From the NCBI RefSeq assembly GCF_033880585.1, contig NZ_CP137624.1, positions 1,294,001 through 1,358,000 on the forward strand: a stretch of 64,000 nucleotides of DNA, written 5' to 3'. This document shows positions 1 to 9,606 of the stretch, piece by piece. The stretch is from Lysinibacillus louembei. Lineage in GTDB: Bacteria > Bacillota > Bacilli > Bacillales_A > Planococcaceae. Numbering within the stretch: position 1 is the first letter of the stretch; each line of letters starts with the position of its first letter. The translations under genes were made by a program, and so were the position numbers. The notes beneath the pieces were generated by a model. The model saw only the letters and a list, made by a program, of their open reading frames with translations. It was not told where the DNA came from and ran no database searches.

Positions 1-3000
1 GACGTATTCAAGCGTTGGTGCTTCGATATCTGCTGGTGAGAACCAATCTGCCATGGCATACATTGTTACAACGATATCTTGGTCATAATAAATTTTGCGC
101 AGTCCTTCATCATAGCTAGCTAACCAGCCACGTGTTTTTAATAGAGCAAGCGTTTTCTGTGGTTGAATTTGATGTCCTGCATAGCGTGAGGAAACATTTT
201 TTTCACTTTCATCTGCATTGACAACATATAACTCACGAAATACTTGCTTGAATGGCTGTACAATCTTTTCTGTGAAAACTTCATGCTGGATTTCAGTCCA
301 TCTTTTTGACTCATATAAATCATATGGATGTGCAATGCGCACTTCTGCATCATCATCAAGCTCCACATCTTTAATTAAGCCAATTGTTGCACCGCTAACG
401 ATATATAGCTTTTCTAGCATCGGTGCTAAAACAGGATGTGCAAGTAAGTTCTTCATTTCACTAAATGTAAAGATAATTCCCTTTTCCATCGCATCTTCAA
501 ATGCTTTGCGTGATCTGCTTTGTTGCTCACGTAATTGCTTACGTACTTCTGTTATTTCCTCGACAATTTTGTTCTTTTTCAGGCGAGCTGGTACAGATTT
601 TAACGGCTTGCCAGCTTTCTCCACAACAAAATTAACAAGACCTTTGTCATCGGCCTGTAAATGTAGCGTAATATCATCGACAGCAATAGGCTCGAAATAC
701 TTTTGAATTGTATCTAATTCGAAAATTTCCATACGCCATATAAAGCGTGTTACATCATCACCTAAGTTACGTGCTAAGTTTTCAGTGGCGATGCGACAAG
801 CTAAGCTCTCACTTGCTTTTCGCTGTGCGCCAAATTGCTTGCTTTCCTGTAAAAATGTTTGAATAAATTGATAGCGCTGATACGCATCCTTCAGTGGATT
901 ACGCTTGTTGAGTGGTATAAGACCGATACAGCGTAGCTTATCTTTATTACGCTTATCAGCAACTTCCTCCATTAATGGTTTAAGCTTTAAATGACCAAGT
1001 GCAGCATCTGCGAACATTTGAGAGCGCCGATGAGTCGCACCCTCTGACATATATTTGGCACTTTCATATAGTTTGTCAAAGCGACTTTTGCCAAGCTCTT
1101 TATAGCATTCTAGTAGCCATTCCTTTGCGAAAGCACCATCATGGAATTCAGTTGCTGTAATATTCGTATAAAGTTGAATATGGCTCATGCTTTCATCGCT
1201 TAACGTGTCTGTTGTATGTGCACGGAAATACCATGCAGCACTTTCAAGCCCAGCCCAGCCTAAATATTCATTTACAAGCGAAGTATAGGCAGGTGTATAC
1301 ATCATCGCATTTAATAGCTCTTCTTCTGTAATATCATATGCTTTTAATGCTCCTGCTAAATTCTCTACTGTATCTTCAAGTGCTGGTTGACAATGTCTTA
1401 GCATACTTGAAAAAACTTCGCGCTTTGTATAGTCACCTGCCCATGCATAGCCACGCACTAATGTGAGACCCTTTAAAGCATGCAAAATACGTGTAAAATC
1501 ATTTACTCCAACAATCGGCATTAATGAATGATTGGCTAAATGGCTTACTTCAGTACGTAAATCACCTCGACTCAATTCAATATCGATAATACGATTGGCT
1601 GATTTATCATATACTTCAGCTAAAAATGGATAGCTAACAACCAATTTTTCACGTTTTTTTGAATTGAATAAATCTGCTGCATGGTATCGATCTTCAAGTG
1701 GGTTAAACATTTTTAAATAACAAGCGTCAATCGGTACAAGTCCTAAACTATGTGCACGTGCAATTGCTTCATCATTCGAATATAAAATCGGTAAGTACGC
1801 AGCACCTTGCTTTGTTTCTCGGTTATGCTGTTCATGTAATGTAGTAATTGCTGCACGAAGAGAGAAGAGCTGTATGAATTGTTGCTCTGTATCAAGGTAA
1901 CGCTCACAAAACCACATTAAACTTCGGTAAAGCGAGTATGTTTCATAAGTATCTTTAGACCATTCAGACTCTATATTAATACGTTTAAACCATTCTGCTG
2001 AGAGTTTTTGGAACATCTCGACAAGTGCGCTATGTGCGTAGTTGAAAATTTCTGTATGGTCGTATTCTGTATTGCAGAGCAAGCCGATAATATCGCATAT
2101 TTTTTTGCTATGTGCTAATGTATTGATCCAATAATTGAAGTCATTGATATTATCGAAATTAATCCATTGTGATAATGTCTCTCTTGTCTCCTCAGTTAAG
2201 CCTTGATCCCATGGCTCTTTGCCATAATAACCTTGTTTTGCGAAAAGGATAACCGATAAGCAATCGAGGTTTGTAAATTGTACATCCTCTTTCCACTGTA
2301 GCCAAACATCTGCTAAAGGATAGGCGTGTATATGCTCGCCTTCAGTGCCGAAAAGTGGGCTGAAATAGTTACCAAGGATTGCATCATAACTGCTACCATT
2401 CCACCCACGTGCCTGATACTCATAGGCAGCGTTTTCCTCAAATAAATCCGATAGACGTTGCAGTTTTGGCTTGAGTTTTTCTATATCAAAGGATGTTATT
2501 GCTTGTGTCGCATTGTTAATTGTTATTTTTAGCGGTGGGATAGCTTCTTTAGAGTAATTTGGATTAAAAATACCATAACCACCTGCAAGTGTTTTTTGAC
2601 TAGTATCTTCCACTAAAACATCAATCAATTCTTGTTCTTTGACAGTAGGCTTAGCGATAAACCCTGTAATTGTGGAGATTTCCTGACTGCTAATATTACT
2701 CGCTTTTTTTAATTCTACTAATAGCTCTAATCCACCTAAGCGTAAGTCTTGCTTCGAATTTTTTACTAAACGCTCGGCACTCTCTATTATTTTTGTCGGT
2801 GGCTGTGATATAAGCACTTTAACAAGCGCTTGCTTTGTTGCACCAGATTTTAAATAAAAGAGCTGCTCGACAGCTTCAATTTGCGCATCGTCTAATGGCT
2901 CTTTTTGCTCTTTAATCAACTTTAAAGCGAGCTCACGGGTGCCACGCTCCTGTAAACATTCCACTAAAAATGACTTGGCTATAGGCATTTTTAATTTTTC

Positions 3001-4464
3001 TACTATAAAGCCAAGCAAATTTTCACGTTGATTTGGTGTTAATGCTTCGCGCTTTTCATAAATTTTCATGACATAATTAAGGTCTTTCCAGTAAACAGCT
3101 AGCAGCATTGTTCCGTTGATTACATATTCCTTTGTTAATGTGTAATTTACCCATGGAAGCGGCTTACCTTGTAATGTGTGCTCCTGCTTTTTCATCAGCT
3201 CAGCTACTTGCTCAAGACGTGTAATGAATGCTTTTGGATAATGCTCAAAGTAATCAGGGTGTATATTGTTATCGTAAAAATGATATTTTGAATACATAGA
3301 GATTGGTAAAACATCCTGCATAGCAAGTGTTAAAATATCTAAATCATCATGCTCCATAATTACATCTATAATTGGGAAGCGTAAGTAAAATTCGAGATTT
3401 GTTGCATGAGCAAAGTATAAAGCTGACAGTATTTGATGTTTTTTACCTTGGAACAGGTGTTGTAAAGCAGGCTTAATATTTTGCACATCAAGTGTAGCAA
3501 TTGCCCAGAGTGCCGCATAGTTTTCAATAGCATCTTCTGATTGTAAAAGTGGTTCAATATCCCTTTTCTTCGTTAAAAGGTCATAGGAAATATCAAGCAA
3601 TTTCTGTATGATTTTTTTATCATCTACAGTGTAGGCTAGACCAACCCATGTTTCTACGGCGCGTTGCACAGAGGAAAAGCGTAATAAATCGTTTTCTTTT
3701 ACGAGCTTCATAAAGTAAATAAGCACTTGAGGTGTGCCTTTATCTGCATTTTCTAAAATAGCTTGACGTGTACCTTCTTGACGTTGGGCAGCAAGCAATA
3801 GCTGTCCTAGCCATTCAACGAGCTTCATATTATTGCTGCCAACAATGCTTCGAATTAATTGATGGGATAACATCGCTACATTGTTTTCACCGAAAATAGC
3901 TTCATGTACATATTGCACAGCTGCTGTATCATCTTCCGCTAATAATTGAGCAAACTTTGCCTCAACAAAATCCTGTGAAGCGACTGGCTTTTCTTTTTGA
4001 TCAACATAAAAATTAACAATACCTCGATAATACCTTGCTTGACAGTGGCTTAGCGTATCAACAACGTTGACATCTTTATTTAGTGTGCCAGCTAGAATAA
4101 TAGACAAAATGTTACTAGCATGCTGATCAATGGAATCACTATGTGCTGAGCGGCGGTACATACCTTGTTGAAAGGCTTGAGTTACTTGTTTGATGCAATA
4201 AACTTTTAGCTCTTCGGCAAAATCCCGATCATAAAGTGTCGTTAAAGCCTCTAAAAGCCCTACATCAAATAATTGCTCAACAGTCGTTAGCTTATGCTCT
4301 TTAATTAGTATCTCGAATTTCTCCACATGGTCATATGGATATTCATAGCCTTCCTTTTTTGCTTTTTGCTCGATTGATTGTAAAAACTCCAATAATTGCT
4401 CTTTCAAAGGATTTTCCGCCTCTCTTTTCAAAAGTTTTGTGAACCACTTCCATATTTTCACCAT
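1..4464 (-). CDS. DUF4132-family giant protein, C-terminus outside window
   Basis: An open frame of 1488 codons runs from the ATG at 4464 to the window edge without a stop; the C-terminus is missing. The N-terminal part is mostly helical, repeat-like sequence. The last 200 visible residues carry the pattern I associate with DUF4132 (MolR/YehI-like) proteins: a basic stretch SVPARLKKNK near residue 1289, then RIAHPYDLY and QPFKQVFRELY near residue 1403. The molecular function of this family is not established; E. coli MolR was linked to molybdate regulation but the evidence is thin. The start overlaps the stop of the upstream small gene by seven bases, so the two are probably translationally coupled. 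The family call comes from motif recall, not from a search. Confidence 0.8.
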   Translation of the reverse strand, partial: MVKIWKWFTKLLKREAENPLKEQLLEFLQSIEQKAKKEGYEYPYDHVEKFEILIKEHKLTTVEQLFDVGLLEALTTLYDRDFAEELKVYCIKQVTQAFQQGMYRRSAHSDSIDQHASNILSIILAGTLNKDVNVVDTLSHCQARYYRGIVNFYVDQKEKPVASQDFVEAKFAQLLAEDDTAAVQYVHEAIFGENNVAMLSHQLIRSIVGSNNMKLVEWLGQLLLAAQRQEGTRQAILENADKGTPQVLIYFMKLVKENDLLRFSSVQRAVETWVGLAYTVDDKKIIQKLLDISYDLLTKKRDIEPLLQSEDAIENYAALWAIATLDVQNIKPALQHLFQGKKHQILSALYFAHATNLEFYLRFPIIDVIMEHDDLDILTLAMQDVLPISMYSKYHFYDNNIHPDYFEHYPKAFITRLEQVAELMKKQEHTLQGKPLPWVNYTLTKEYVINGTMLLAVYWKDLNYVMKIYEKREALTPNQRENLLGFIVEKLKMPIAKSFLVECLQERGTRELALKLIKEQKEPLDDAQIEAVEQLFYLKSGATKQALVKVLISQPPTKIIESAERLVKNSKQDLRLGGLELLVELKKASNISSQEISTITGFIAKPTVKEQELIDVLVEDTSQKTLAGGYGIFNPNYSKEAIPPLKITINNATQAITSFDIEKLKPKLQRLSDLFEENAAYEYQARGWNGSSYDAILGNYFSPLFGTEGEHIHAYPLADVWLQWKEDVQFTNLDCLSVILFAKQGYYGKEPWDQGLTEETRETLSQWINFDNINDFNYWINTLAHSKKICDIIGLLCNTEYDHTEIFNYAHSALVEMFQKLSAEWFKRINIESEWSKDTYETYSLYRSLMWFCERYLDTEQQFIQLFSLRAAITTLHEQHNRETKQGAAYLPILYSNDEAIARAHSLGLVPIDACYLKMFNPLEDRYHAADLFNSKKREKLVVSYPFLAEVYDKSANRIIDIELSRGDLRTEVSHLANHSLMPIVGVNDFTRILHALKGLTLVRGYAWAGDYTKREVFSSMLRHCQPALEDTVENLAGALKAYDITEEELLNAMMYTPAYTSLVNEYLGWAGLESAAWYFRAHTTDTLSDESMSHIQLYTNITATEFHDGAFAKEWLLECYKELGKSRFDKLYESAKYMSEGATHRRSQMFADAALGHLKLKPLMEEVADKRNKDKLRCIGLIPLNKRNPLKDAYQRYQFIQTFLQESKQFGAQRKASESLACRIATENLARNLGDDVTRFIWRMEIFELDTIQKYFEPIAVDDITLHLQADDKGLVNFVVEKAGKPLKSVPARLKKNKIVEEITEVRKQLREQQSRSRKAFEDAMEKGIIFTFSEMKNLLAHPVLAPMLEKLYIVSGATIGLIKDVELDDDAEVRIAHPYDLYESKRWTEIQHEVFTEKIVQPFKQVFRELYVVNADESEKNVSSRYAGHQIQPQKTLALLKTRGWLASYDEGLRKIYYDQDIVVTMYAMADWFSPADIEAPTLEYV

Positions 4465-4865
4465 AAGCGTCCGGATAGCATTGTTAGCTTAATGAATGTA
4501 AAAATATCATCTTCATTTATATGTAAAGACTCATCTAATGTAGTAAGCTCTTTCTCGCCATGAAGCACTTTATAGATACCATCTTCAAATGCTAACAGCG
4601 CCTCCTCAATTGCAGGTTGTTCAGATTGCTTTTGGTCATTGTACTTATGATTAAACCCTACTTTGCCCTGTTCATAAGCAGTTTCGATATCGTTTTCTAA
4701 TAAATAGCGTGTGAATGGTTTCTCTTCATTAAAAGATTGGACGTTTTGCTGAACGATTTGTGTAACAAGCTCACGCAACGTTGCAGCGGGCGCTATCTCA
4801 AAAGGCTGTAGCTCTAGTACTGGCTTTCGTTTACCTATAGATTTTACTTTGGCATAAATTCGCAA
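4458..4865 (-). CDS. Small hypothetical protein coupled to DUF4132 gene
   Basis: About 135 residues, unrecognised. A GTG at 4874 is possible, but it lies inside the strong ribosome binding site AGAGGTGGG; the TTG at 4865 has correct spacing behind that site, so I place the start there. The protein is hydrophilic and acidic toward the C-terminus, with no signal peptide and no membrane segment. Its stop overlaps the ATG of the DUF4132 gene, which suggests an accessory partner made in proportion to it. The residues LRELVTQIVQQNV and FEDGIYKVLHG look like conserved segments of a cytosolic domain, but I cannot assign a family. Confidence 0.75.
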   Translation of the reverse strand: MRIYAKVKSIGKRKPVLELQPFEIAPAATLRELVTQIVQQNVQSFNEEKPFTRYLLENDIETAYEQGKVGFNHKYNDQKQSEQPAIEEALLAFEDGIYKVLHGEKELTTLDESLHINEDDIFTFIKLTMLSGRLW

Positions 4866-5087
4866 TATTCCCACCTCTTTATTTTCAATTATACAAATGA
4901 GCTTTCTTGATTAATAATCATTTATCGTCAAATATATTAAAATGATGCTAAAGGTGTAGATATTTTTTTATTAAGCTTAATATAGTACGTATGTTCTTAT
5001 TTGTAAAGATGTCTTTTGAATCATTAAAATATTTTCATGTGAAGTTTGAACAATGCTATTCTAATAAAAGAGGGAGGTAAGTAAACG

Positions 5088-5528
5088 ATGGCTAATGTTA
5101 CATTAACGAATATGTGTATGATTTATGATAAAGAAAATAATAAGGTGCTCGTACAAAATCGGGTTAAATCGTGGAAGGGCATTACATTTCCAGGAGGGCA
5201 TGTGGAAAAGGGTGAAAGCATTGTTGAATCTACTATTAGAGAGATAAAAGAGGAGACAGGTTTAACGATTTCAAATTTAGAGCCATGCGGCATTATTCAA
5301 TGGTATAACAAGGACAAAGATGAAAGCTATTTTGTTTTTAATTATAGAACGAGTGTATACAGTGGGGAACTATTACATAAAACGGATGAGGGCGATGTAT
5401 TTTGGGTACATAAGAATGAGTTAGCGCAGCTCCAGTTTGCGGAAGGTATGGAGGAGCGACTACCGATGTTTTTTGAAAAAGCATTTGTAGAAGGGTTTTA
5501 TGATGAAGGACAATTGAAGCGCTATTAA
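5088..5528 (+). CDS. Nudix hydrolase (MutT/8-oxo-dGTP type)
   Basis: 146 residues, a single Nudix domain. The Nudix box is complete: GGHVEKGES followed by REIKEETGL, giving the G-x5-E-x7-R-E-x2-E-E-x-G-L pattern that binds the catalytic metal. Such enzymes hydrolyse nucleoside diphosphates linked to another moiety; small stand-alone forms with the N-terminal pattern NMCMIYDKENNKVLVQNR are usually annotated 8-oxo-dGTP diphosphatases. The exact substrate cannot be told from sequence. The start is well supported by AGGGAGG eight to nine bases upstream. The gene stands alone, divergent from the DUF4132 pair. Confidence 0.9.
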   Translation: MANVTLTNMCMIYDKENNKVLVQNRVKSWKGITFPGGHVEKGESIVESTIREIKEETGLTISNLEPCGIIQWYNKDKDESYFVFNYRTSVYSGELLHKTDEGDVFWVHKNELAQLQFAEGMEERLPMFFEKAFVEGFYDEGQLKRY

Positions 5529-5567
5529 GTAAAAAAGAGTGGCTAGCCCAGAGAAAATACCTGACAC

Positions 5568-5595
5568 CCGACATTTATTGAGCATCAAATGTCGG
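5568..5595. other. 9-bp inverted repeat upstream of AraC-type gene
   Basis: CCGACATTT and AAATGTCGG flank a ten-base loop. No T-tract follows, so it is not a typical intrinsic terminator. It lies between the Nudix gene and the AraC-family gene, 48 bases before the latter's start, and could be an operator or a leader hairpin. A second shorter dyad, ACCTA-tag-TAGGT, lies at 5614-5626, just before the ribosome binding site. Confidence 0.5.
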
Positions 5596-5642
5596 ATAGA
5601 ACAACAGGCCCTCACCTATAGTAGGTATTGAAAGGAGAACTT

Positions 5643-6494
5643 ATGGATTGGTTAGAGAGAGTAAATAGAGCGATGGATTATATTGAAGAAAACTTAGTAG
5701 ATGAAATAGAATTTAAAGAAGTAGCGAGATTGGCTTGCTGTCCTGAGTATCATTTTCCAAGAATGTTTTCATCTATGACAGGAATGACTTTGTCTGAGTA
5801 CATTCGACGAAGACGCCTATCACTTGCAGCATTTGAGCTTCAAAATAATAGTGATGTTCGAATTATTGACCTTGCCCTTAAATATGGCTATGATTCTCCA
5901 GATGCCTTCAGTCGCGCATTTAAGAGCCTCCATGGAGTGAATCCAACAGCAGCTCGTAATAAAGGGATTGAATTAAAAGCCATTCCGAGACTTTCCTTTC
6001 AAATTTCAATTAAAGGGGCTGTAGAAATGGATTACAGAATTGAAGTGTTGGATTTTGAAATTGAGATTGTAGGTATTAAACAAAAGGTGACAACGAAGGA
6101 TGCTTTTCAAGTTATTCCAAAGCTATGGGGAGAGGCAACAGAAAGCGGGTTGCTACACAGATTAATTGATATGTCATGGGAGCATCCACAATGCAAAATG
6201 GAGGGCATCTTAGGAGTAGTAGGTAAACAAGCGGCGATTACAGATGAAGATTTTGACTATTTGATGGGGTGTCGCTATACAGGCGAGCTACCAACGGATA
6301 TGGAGAAAATCGTATTGCCAAAAAGTACATGGGCTGTTTTCCCAAATATTTCAGAGGCATGGCAACGCTTATATACAGAGTGGCTGCCAACCTCAGGCTA
6401 TGAATTAGCGAATCTACCATGTATCGAAAATCAATTAGCACCAGACCGAGTGCCTAGTAGTGAATTATGGGTTCCAGTAATCGCAAGTAAATAA
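5643..6494 (+). CDS. AraC-family regulator with GyrI-like effector domain
   Basis: 283 residues. Residues about 1-110 hold two helix-turn-helix units of AraC/XylS type (EVARLACCPEYHFPRMF and DLALKYGYDSPDAFSRAFK, the latter being the signature). The C-terminal 150 residues (from DYRIEVLDFEIEIVGIK) match the GyrI-like/AraC effector-binding fold that senses small amphipathic ligands in regulators such as Rob and BmrR. A TTG fifteen bases upstream is in frame, but the ATG at 5643 sits eight bases after AAGGAG and is preferred. Its targets are unknown; the dyads just upstream may be its own operator. Confidence 0.9.
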   Translation: MDWLERVNRAMDYIEENLVDEIEFKEVARLACCPEYHFPRMFSSMTGMTLSEYIRRRRLSLAAFELQNNSDVRIIDLALKYGYDSPDAFSRAFKSLHGVNPTAARNKGIELKAIPRLSFQISIKGAVEMDYRIEVLDFEIEIVGIKQKVTTKDAFQVIPKLWGEATESGLLHRLIDMSWEHPQCKMEGILGVVGKQAAITDEDFDYLMGCRYTGELPTDMEKIVLPKSTWAVFPNISEAWQRLYTEWLPTSGYELANLPCIENQLAPDRVPSSELWVPVIASK

Positions 6495-6499
6495 AGAAA

Positions 6500-6546
6500 A
6501 GCTATCTAATTCAAGCAAATCACAATTGAATTAGATAGCTGTTTTA
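6500..6546. terminator. Bidirectional terminator between AraC gene and nhaC
   Basis: A perfect 15-bp inverted repeat, AGCTATCTAATTCAA (6500-6514) and TTGAATTAGATAGCT (6526-6540), followed by GTTTTAAATTTT on the plus strand and preceded by A-rich sequence that gives a U-tract on the minus strand. It lies between convergent genes and fits termination in both directions. Confidence 0.9.
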
Positions 6547-7914
6547 AATTTTCGACAGTGTTTTTCCACTCCATGCGAAAAACACTGTTAAAACAGGCCC
6601 AAGTAGGCAGAAGAACGCGAATGGGAAATAGTTGATTGTAGAGACACCCAGTATATCTGTAATAAAAATACCGCAGACACTCCATGGGACAAGAGGGTTA
6701 ACAACTGTTCCAGAGTCTTCTATTGCACGTGCTAAGTTTTTAGGGGCAAGCCCAACTTTTTTATATTGCTCTTTAAAAGCTTCCCCTGTTAATAAAATAG
6801 CTAAATATTGCTCACCAATTAACGTATTTACGCCAATGCCTGTAATCGCAGTGCCTGTAATAACAGAGCGTACTGTTGTTAAGGAAGCTTCAAGCTTAGC
6901 AAAGATACTTTGAATAATGCCTAAGGTAAATAATAGGCCACCCATGCTCAAAGCAAGCAATACTAATGTAATCGTGAAAAACATGCTCGCAATTCCTCCA
7001 CGATGTAGTAGTGCATTAACGGCCTCATTCGTTGTATTTGGCACATAACCATTAAATAAAATGTCTAAAATAGCTGTTAGGGAAAGTGGGTCATGCAAAA
7101 AGGATAACGCAATACCAAATATCGAACCGATTGCTAGTGTCACTAATGCAGGCACTTTTTTTATTGATAGAATAACTAATAATACGAGAGGTAATAAAGC
7201 GTACCAATGTACTAAATTTGTTTCAAGTAATGCGGCTTGGAAAGTTTCGACATTTGTAAGAGATACAGTTGTATGCTTCGGCGACAAAATGGCATAAGCA
7301 ATAATTGAAAGAATGAAAGCAGGCACAGTTGTCCAAGCCATATTTTTAATATGCTCAAATAGGTCGATACCAACAATGCTTGATGCTAAATTTGTCGTAT
7401 CAGAAAGTGGTGACATTTTATCACCAAAAAATGCTCCTGATACGATGGCACCTGCTGTTAATGCGAGCGATAAATCAAGCGCACTCGCAATGCTAATAAA
7501 GGCTACACCTGCTGTTGCGACGGTCGTTAATGAACTACCAATAGTAATGCCAATAATACATGTAATAATAAAAACAATCGCAAAGAAGAAGCTAGCACTA
7601 ACTATGGAAAAACCGTAATAAATTAATGTTGGAATCGTTCCGCTAATAAGCCAACTGCTAATAAGTATGCCGATTAAGAAAAAAATAAAAACAGCAGCGA
7701 GTCCAGGTTGTGCTCCGTCCACCATTCCTTGCTGGAGCTGTTGGAACGGTACTTTTTTTAGTAAACCATAAGCAATGAGCAATATGACGATAATAAGAAT
7801 AGGTATATGTGGTGGCGCGCTAAATTTAATAATACTAGCACTCATAACGCCAATGATTACGAAAACAATTATAAGTGCTTCCCAAAATATAGGGGTTGTT
7901 TTTGCTTTTAACAT
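6544..7914 (-). CDS. nhaC: NhaC-family Na+/H+ antiporter
   Basis: 456 residues, polytopic membrane protein with about eleven to twelve hydrophobic segments. The motifs GAIVSGAFFGDKMSPLSDTTNL and IEDSGTVVNPLVPWSVCG, seen here around residues 150 and 390, are typical of the NhaC family, which exchanges external protons for internal Na+ or, in the MleN branch, malate for lactate plus Na+. Length is as expected. The ATG at 7914 follows GAGGAGG at good spacing. On the minus strand a TATAAT hexamer lies at 7974-7979. Monocistronic. Antiport versus organic-acid exchange cannot be settled from sequence. Confidence 0.9.
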   Translation of the reverse strand: MLKAKTTPIFWEALIIVFVIIGVMSASIIKFSAPPHIPILIIVILLIAYGLLKKVPFQQLQQGMVDGAQPGLAAVFIFFLIGILISSWLISGTIPTLIYYGFSIVSASFFFAIVFIITCIIGITIGSSLTTVATAGVAFISIASALDLSLALTAGAIVSGAFFGDKMSPLSDTTNLASSIVGIDLFEHIKNMAWTTVPAFILSIIAYAILSPKHTTVSLTNVETFQAALLETNLVHWYALLPLVLLVILSIKKVPALVTLAIGSIFGIALSFLHDPLSLTAILDILFNGYVPNTTNEAVNALLHRGGIASMFFTITLVLLALSMGGLLFTLGIIQSIFAKLEASLTTVRSVITGTAITGIGVNTLIGEQYLAILLTGEAFKEQYKKVGLAPKNLARAIEDSGTVVNPLVPWSVCGIFITDILGVSTINYFPFAFFCLLGPVLTVFFAWSGKTLSKI

Positions 7915-8109
7915 AAGGAGCCTCCTCTTAATTATGCACTTTTTCGATTCAATGCGTTGAAGTGACGAAGTGTATTATAGCATAATGTGTACTAGAAGGG
8001 AAGGCTCAGTAAAGCAGTATAACAGTTATCAGAAGAGCTTTAGTCACTATTTTTACTTTCTTTTAGGTTTTTGTTATTTTAATAATAGATGTGGAATGGA
8101 GATGTTAAT

Positions 8110-8820
8110 ATGTCGAATAGTAAACCGAAAGTATTGATTTTGGGAACTTTTCATATGGCTGAGGAAGGTGGAGAGGCACTTTTTGAAGTGAAAAGACAAG
8201 CAGAAATTCAAGGGGTAGTAGAAAAGTTAACTCGCTTTCAACCAACAAAAATAGCGTTAGAATGGGTTGTTGAGCAGTCTGCAAGCTTGAATGAGGAATA
8301 TGAACAATATAAGGTAGGCAATTTTCCATTGAAAATGAATGAAATTTATCAAATTGGCTTTCGCTTAGGAGAGGGTTTGCAGCATACGAAAGTGTTTCCC
8401 ATTGATTGGATGGGAGAGGCAGATAAAGACTATAGCGAAATAGATGCATGGATGCGAGCCAATCAGCCGCAACTAGCAAATGAGCTATTTGAGGGATTGA
8501 AATTCCCAGTGCTGACAGAAGACAAAACGATAATAGATTACTATAAAGAGCTTAACGAACCTAATTTGTATAATCAATTACACACAATGTATATTAATTT
8601 AGCAAGAGTTGGTCATTTCAACAAGTACATTGGCATTGATTGGTTGAGCTGGTGGTATAAAAGAAATCTGATTCTCTTTTCGAATTTAACTCGATTAATG
8701 GAAACAGACAAGGAGCGAATTATTTTTATCGTTGGAGTTTCACATGTTTCTATTGTCGCAAAATTCCTTGAGGAAAGCGGACTTTGTGAAGTAGTAGATA
8801 CACTATCTTATTTACAATAA
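8110..8820 (+). CDS. DUF5694 domain-containing protein
   Basis: 236 residues. The N-terminus KPKVLILGTFHMAEEGGE and the segment KIALEWVVEQ match the DUF5694 family, a small Bacillales-rich family of unknown function that resembles the TraB/PrgY-type fold (a strand ending in GTFHM, and IIFIVGVSHVSIVAKFLE near the C-terminus). An earlier in-frame ATG at 8089 lacks a ribosome binding site; GGAG eight bases before 8110 decides the start. No signal peptide and no clear membrane segment. Confidence 0.8.
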   Translation: MSNSKPKVLILGTFHMAEEGGEALFEVKRQAEIQGVVEKLTRFQPTKIALEWVVEQSASLNEEYEQYKVGNFPLKMNEIYQIGFRLGEGLQHTKVFPIDWMGEADKDYSEIDAWMRANQPQLANELFEGLKFPVLTEDKTIIDYYKELNEPNLYNQLHTMYINLARVGHFNKYIGIDWLSWWYKRNLILFSNLTRLMETDKERIIFIVGVSHVSIVAKFLEESGLCEVVDTLSYLQ

Positions 8821-8835
8821 ACAGGGGTATTTAAA

Positions 8836-8955
8836 ATGGCACAATACGAAGCATTAGTAGAGGAAATGAGAGCGAATTTATTGGAAAATGTGTATGCAGG
8901 TGTTATTTGTGGCGTCAATGATAAGAATGAGGAGGTAAAAAATGACGAATCCTAA
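8836..8955 (+). CDS. Short ORF of 39 residues, doubtful
   Basis: An ATG preceded by AGGGGT opens a 39-residue frame that ends 14 bases inside the next gene. The peptide is acidic (MAQYEALVEEMRANLLENV start) and looks like the truncated N-terminus of a larger protein rather than a finished small protein. It may be a relic left by deletion or a coupling leader for the YdeI gene. No family recognised. Confidence 0.3.
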   Translation: MAQYEALVEEMRANLLENVYAGVICGVNDKNEEVKNDES

Positions 8956-9583
8956 AGTAGATGAGTTTTTAAGTAATGCTACGGCATGGAAGGAAGAGTT
9001 TAAAGTATTAAGAGAAATTGCATTGGATAGCGGGCTAACAGAGGATTTCAAGTGGATGCATCCTTGTTATACGCTAAAAAATAAAAATATTGTACTCATC
9101 CATGGTTTTAAAGATTACTGTGCATTGCTATTTCATAAAGGAGCGTTGTTGAAGGATCCAGCAGGAGTTTTAGTGCAACAAACGGAAAAGGTACAAGCAG
9201 CTCGCCAAATTCGTTTTAAAAATTGGCAGGAAATACAGCAACTTGAGCCAGTTATTAAGGAATATATTAATGAAGCAATCGAAGTAGAAGCAGCAGGTCT
9301 GAAAGTGGAAACAAAGAAGGACCCAGAAATTGAAATCCCAGAGGAGTTACAAAGTAAGTTCGATGAGGATACTACATTTAAAGAGGCCTTTGAGTCATTG
9401 ACACCAGGCAGACAGCGTGAATATATTTATCATTTTGCACAAGCAAAGCAATCAAAAACGAAAACGGCACGCATCGAAAAAAACATGGAACGTATTTTCA
9501 ATGGTAAAGGTTTACGCGATTGCATTTGTGGGCACTCAAAGCGGATGCCTAACTGTGATGGCTCACATAAATATGTAAATTAA
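8942..9583 (+). CDS. YdeI/OmpD-associated-type protein with CDGSH iron-sulfur motif
   Basis: 213 residues. The N-terminal 115 residues are a DUF1801/YdeI-type domain (start TNPKVDEFLSNATAWKEEF; HPCYTLKNKNIVLIHGFKDYCALLFHKG). Residues 120-190 match the second YdeI segment (FKEAFESLTPGRQREYIYHF). The last 20 residues hold CICGHSKRMPNCDGSH, which fits the CDGSH consensus C-x-C-x2-S-x3-P-x-C-D-G-S-H exactly; ligands would be Cys194, Cys196, Cys205 and His209, as in mitoNEET [2Fe-2S] proteins. This suggests a redox or iron-related role. GGAGG precedes the ATG. It is followed directly by a terminator. Confidence 0.88.
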   Translation: MTNPKVDEFLSNATAWKEEFKVLREIALDSGLTEDFKWMHPCYTLKNKNIVLIHGFKDYCALLFHKGALLKDPAGVLVQQTEKVQAARQIRFKNWQEIQQLEPVIKEYINEAIEVEAAGLKVETKKDPEIEIPEELQSKFDEDTTFKEAFESLTPGRQREYIYHFAQAKQSKTKTARIEKNMERIFNGKGLRDCICGHSKRMPNCDGSHKYVN

Positions 9584-9606
9584 GAAGGGGGGAGATTTCC
9601 CCTTCT
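9583..9606. terminator. Bidirectional hairpin between convergent genes
   Basis: AGAAGGGG (9583-9590) pairs with CCCCTTCT (9599-9606) around an eight-base loop; ATTTATAT follows on the plus strand. It overlaps the stop codons of both converging genes. Confidence 0.75.
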
